A stretch of 64,000 nt of DNA from Mobiluncus sp034180645 (GTDB lineage Bacteria > Actinomycetota > Actinomycetes > Actinomycetales > Actinomycetaceae), in contig NZ_JAXFNY010000003.1 in NCBI RefSeq assembly GCF_034180645.1, positions 1 to 64,000 on the forward strand, in the 5' to 3' direction. The translations under genes were made by a program, and so were the position numbers. A model generated the notes under the pieces. That model had not been told where the DNA came from and made no database searches. It worked only from the letters and a program-made list of their open reading frames with translations. Positions 62,105 through 64,000 of this stretch are shown one piece after another (position 1 is the first letter of the stretch; every line of letters starts with the position of its first letter).

Positions 62105-62158
62105 CGGGCCTCCCGTTCGGTTCTCCGGGGAATGTGAAGCCTCGATTCTCGAGGTAGG

Positions 62159-62278
62159 TGCACGAATGACCGATTTCGCTGGGAAATTTCGATGATTGCC
62201 CGCGTGGGTTTCACCAAAGTCGCAGTTAGTAGCGATTTGCGGTCCGGGAGCCAGGTCACGAGGGCGGTGAAATCGGTC
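62159..62278 (+). repeat. Left direct repeat flanking the putative nuclease gene
   Basis: A 120-base sequence matching 63311-63430 at 101 of 120 positions by ungapped hand count, with an exact 21-base start and an exact GGTCCGGGAGCCAGGTCACG block. It lies 143 bases upstream of the nuclease start. Confidence 0.8.
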
Positions 62279-62360
62279 GTTTGTGCAAGCAACAGTGCAA
62301 ATCGGGCGTTGCTTGCCATTGAAAGCTGCGAGGAAATCGCTAATCTGCCCATAATATAAG

Positions 62361-62396
62361 TTATCCACAAGTAGCAAAAACTTACTTGCATAATCT
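62361..62396 (+). promoter_or_regulatory. Promoter/operator of the putative nuclease gene
   Basis: An inverted repeat CAAGTA (62368-62373) and TACTTG (62383-62388) sits immediately before a CATAAT -10 (62389-62394, or TAATCT 62391-62396), well placed for repression. TTATCCACA at 62361-62369 is an exact DnaA-box match but is isolated. Confidence 0.45.
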
Positions 62397-62421
62397 AACA
62401 ATATGTACCATCATCAAATGC

Positions 62422-63321
62422 ATGAGTGACACGGTGCAGGATTATTTGAAAGACCAGGGTGGGGTAACCACGATGGGTGCAGCAATCAAAGCCACCAGCA
62501 GGCAGAAAGTCAAACGTGCGTTAGAGTCGGAACTGGTTCTGCGCCAAGGACGCAGCACGCTATTTCTACCGTCTGTTGATTCTCGAGTCGTTGCGGCATT
62601 TGTTCATGGAGGCTGTCTGACTTGTGTGAGCGCCTTAGAAATAATGGGGGTTGGTCTTTGGGAGCATCCTGAGCATATTCACTTGGCAGTGAGTAAGGAC
62701 TACCACAGTCGCCATTCCAGCAAGGTCGTGTTGCATCGCGAGAAATGGCTGAATTCCCCGCAAAGTAGATACTGGCAGGTCTTGCCGGCGGACTGCCGAG
62801 AACCCCATGCGGAAGATTGTTATTCCAGCCCGTATTTATCGAGCCCGATTCACGCGACTCTCCGAGCTTTACAATGTGTGCAAACCCATCTGGAGAGAGT
62901 GGTGCTACTGGATTCGGTTTTAAACAAACGCCTGGTAAATCGCGAGATTCTGGAAAATGCCGCCGCTCACCTTCGTCGCTCAGCGATTCAGGCAGCCCTA
63001 AAGGATTGCGATGCCGCAGCCCGGTCGCCACTGGAAACAGTCGGCCGTTTACAGTTGCGGGAGCGGCTCGACGCGGAAGTTAAAACGGGGGTGACGTTAA
63101 AAGGCATAGGTGAGGTGGATTTTTTAATCGGGAACCTAATCGTGGAATTTGATGGCTACGAATACCACTGCGGTCGTGCCGAGTTTGACAAAGATCGCGC
63201 TCGATCCCGAGAAGCATTGCTGCGCGGTTTCAACACCATGCGTTTTACGTATAACGACGTGATAAGCGGTCGGTTCTTGGAACCAATACAGCGTTACTTA
63301 GTCAGGGGGTTGCACGAATGA
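62422..63321 (+). CDS. AbiEi-like winged-helix plus DUF559/Vsr-like putative endonuclease
   Basis: From the ATG at 62422 the product is 299 residues. Residues about 1-65 resemble the winged-helix of AbiEi-type antitoxin-like proteins (DYLKDQGGVTTMGAAIKA, RALESELVLRQGR). The C-terminus has a PD-(D/E)XK nuclease pattern of the DUF559/Vsr group: SPLETVGRLQLRERL, GIGEVDFLIGNLIVEFDGYEYH and DRARSREALLRGFNTMRFT. No separate toxin gene follows. Its stop codon lies inside the right direct repeat. Domain similarity is judged by eye; biological role unknown. Confidence 0.65.
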   Translation: MSDTVQDYLKDQGGVTTMGAAIKATSRQKVKRALESELVLRQGRSTLFLPSVDSRVVAAFVHGGCLTCVSALEIMGVGLWEHPEHIHLAVSKDYHSRHSSKVVLHREKWLNSPQSRYWQVLPADCREPHAEDCYSSPYLSSPIHATLRALQCVQTHLERVVLLDSVLNKRLVNREILENAAAHLRRSAIQAALKDCDAAARSPLETVGRLQLRERLDAEVKTGVTLKGIGEVDFLIGNLIVEFDGYEYHCGRAEFDKDRARSREALLRGFNTMRFTYNDVISGRFLEPIQRYLVRGLHE

Positions 63322-63430
63322 CCGATTTCGCCTGGGATTTCGGGTGATTGCCCGCAGGGGTTTCGACAAAGTCGCAGGTAGCGGCGTTTTTCGGTCCGGG
63401 AGCCAGGTCACGTAGGCGGTGAAATTGGTC
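63311..63430 (+). repeat. Right direct repeat flanking the putative nuclease gene
   Basis: Partner of 62159-62278. It begins within the last codons of the nuclease gene (TGCACGAATGACC) and extends 109 bases past the stop. Confidence 0.8.
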
Positions 63431-63465
63431 ACTCGTGTCGGGTAGCCCTGCTCTGAACCCACATA

Positions 63466-63508
63466 TGTGACCTAAATCACACTCGATTTTCGAGGTTTCG
63501 TGTAAGAT
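63466..63508 (+). promoter_or_regulatory. CRP/GlxR site and -10 element of a distal promoter
   Basis: TGTGA (63466-63470), six bases, TCACA (63477-63481) is an exact CRP/GlxR match. TAAGAT (63503-63508) downstream would start RNA near 63515, placing the site's centre at about -41.5, the class II activator position. The resulting leader would run about 260 bases to the ATG at 63777. Confidence 0.5.
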
Positions 63509-63514
63509 TGCTCG

Positions 63515-63660
63515 AAGCCTTTACATATACAGGGTGTTAGCAAGGTGCCAACGTGGCTCGAGACAAACAGTCATGAGGTGCGGATGGTTCCTTGGTTCCG
63601 GGAAATCCCGGAAGCGTGAGGCTCGAAAGTGGCGTAAAAACGCGACTCAAGGCCTCTCGC
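63515..63660 (+). other. Structured leader upstream of the cell-wall protein gene
   Basis: TTCCGGG (63596-63602) pairs with CCCGGAA (63607-63613). Next, GAGGC (63618-63622) pairs with GCCTC (63652-63656), enclosing AGTGGCGT/ACGCGACT (one mismatch) around AAAA. The region 63322-63776 has no gene. Confidence 0.4.
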
Positions 63661-63664
63661 ATTA

Positions 63665-63692
63665 TTGACAGAACACTTGGGTGGTGTAAACT
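63665..63692 (+). promoter_or_regulatory. Proximal promoter of the cell-wall protein gene
   Basis: A consensus TTGACA (63665-63670) and TAAACT (63687-63692) are separated by 16 bases, giving a start near 63699 and a leader of about 78 bases. A direct repeat of GGGTGGTKTAAA occurs over the -10 (about 63680-63691) and again at about 63723-63734. A weak ACCC/GGGT hairpin with seven Ts precedes the ATG. Confidence 0.6.
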
Positions 63693-63776
63693 TTTCCCGG
63701 GTGCTTCCGTCCTGGATCACCTGGGTGGTTTAAAAAATTCCACCCTTTATTACCCAGAAGAAGGGTTTTTTTGAAG

Positions 63777-64000
63777 ATGAATTTGAAGAAGAAGTTTGTG
63801 ATTGGTGCTGCTTCGGTGGCGCTGGTTGCTGGCATGGGTGGCGTAGCTGCTCCGGCGGCTGTGGCTGATACCTCTTTGCCGGGTTCCATCATGAAGTTGG
63901 AGCGTCTCGGTGGTTTGGATCGTGTTCAGACTTCGTTGAAGGTTGCTAAGGCTGAGTTTGGCACGAAGGCTCCGGAACGTTTGTACATTGTTTCCGCTGC
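63777..64000 (+). CDS. Secreted cell-wall-binding repeat 2 protein, N-terminal fragment
   Basis: The first 74 codons are visible, running off the right edge. A Sec signal peptide (MNLKKKFVIGAASVALVAGM..., cleavage near residue 31 after VAD or AVA) is followed by LERLGGLDRVQTSLKVAKAEF and ERLYIVSA, the start of a cell-wall-binding repeat 2 (PF04122-type) unit. Codon use is strongly biased to GCT, GTT and GGT, suggesting high expression. Probably a surface or adhesin-like protein; the rest is outside the window. Confidence 0.8.
   Translation, partial: MNLKKKFVIGAASVALVAGMGGVAAPAAVADTSLPGSIMKLERLGGLDRVQTSLKVAKAEFGTKAPERLYIVSA

Noticed and set aside
61971..62195. Small open frame on the plus strand across the paired palindromes
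   Set aside because: No ribosome binding site, no recognisable domain, and the frame is formed largely by the repeat sequences.
62361..62369. DnaA box suggesting a replication origin
   Set aside because: Only one exact TTATCCACA was found, with no cluster, no A+T-rich unwinding element and no dnaA/dnaN neighbours.
62422..63321. Complete type IV toxin-antitoxin (AbiEi/AbiEii) system
   Set aside because: No nucleotidyltransferase toxin gene follows; the frame itself ends in a nuclease-like domain.
1..64000. CRISPR arrays, tRNA or rRNA genes
   Set aside because: No regularly spaced repeats, cloverleaf-like sequences or rRNA segments were noticed on reading; a tRNAscan or CRISPR finder run would settle this.

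Overview
The window is chromosomal DNA of a moderately G+C-rich actinobacterium. Evidence for that placement is the combination of a WhiB-family iron-sulfur regulator, NucS, a DUF2550 gene directly behind atpC, a GlgE-type maltosyltransferase, a DivIVA-like coiled-coil protein, a DUF5719 gene behind a giant WhiB-linked glycosyltransferase, and many genes whose -10 hexamer sits 6-8 bases before the start codon (leaderless transcription). A secreted protein with a cell-wall-binding repeat 2 at the right edge and a periplasmic nitrite reductase module fit an anaerobic Actinomycetaceae member such as Mobiluncus. That genus-level guess is inference and was not tested by any search.

Layout. 0-3.6 kb: nucleotide-sugar genes (partial epimerase, rfbB, rfbA, manA). 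3.8-13.6 kb: whiB, a 1110-residue membrane glycosyltransferase with its DUF5719 partner, a divergent RDD/SpoIIM-like membrane pair, and two tandem L,D-transpeptidases. 13.6-14.9 kb: a small unfamiliar cassette (secreted protein, four-TM protein, 38-residue membrane peptide). 15.0-43.9 kb: the conserved actinobacterial run rpmE-prfA-prmC-tsaC-wecA-atpI-atpBEFHAGDC-DUF2550-nucS, interrupted twice. The first interruption, between prmC and tsaC, holds a MacAB-like exporter behind a structured leader, a soluble histidine kinase with its receiver protein, and an SLC13 transporter. The second, between wecA and atpI, holds nrfHA plus a System II cytochrome c maturation set (TPR protein, CcdA, ResB, CcsB, TlpA/ResA-like).

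44-61 kb: nagA, an alpha/beta hydrolase, a lipoprotein/membrane-protein pair, a DivIVA-like protein, glycogen genes (glgP, glgE, glgB), a TetR regulator, a thioredoxin-TPR protein and a VIT-type metal transporter. 61.2-64 kb: an accessory segment with a NYN-domain protein, a DUF559-like putative nuclease bracketed by 120-base imperfect direct repeats, paired palindromes, and a CRP-type promoter with a structured leader upstream of a truncated secreted cell-wall protein.

How it works together: the nrf/ccs block gives a self-contained respiratory nitrite-ammonification module placed directly upstream of the ATP synthase operon. The sugar-nucleotide, WecA, glycosyltransferase and L,D-transpeptidase genes build the envelope. 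GlgE, GlgB and GlgP build and degrade alpha-glucan. The most noteworthy non-coding signals are two families of long hairpins repeated at distant loci (one with a compensatory base-pair change), the structured leader before the exporter operon, and the direct-repeat-flanked nuclease gene. No tRNA, rRNA, CRISPR array, transposase or insertion sequence was recognised.
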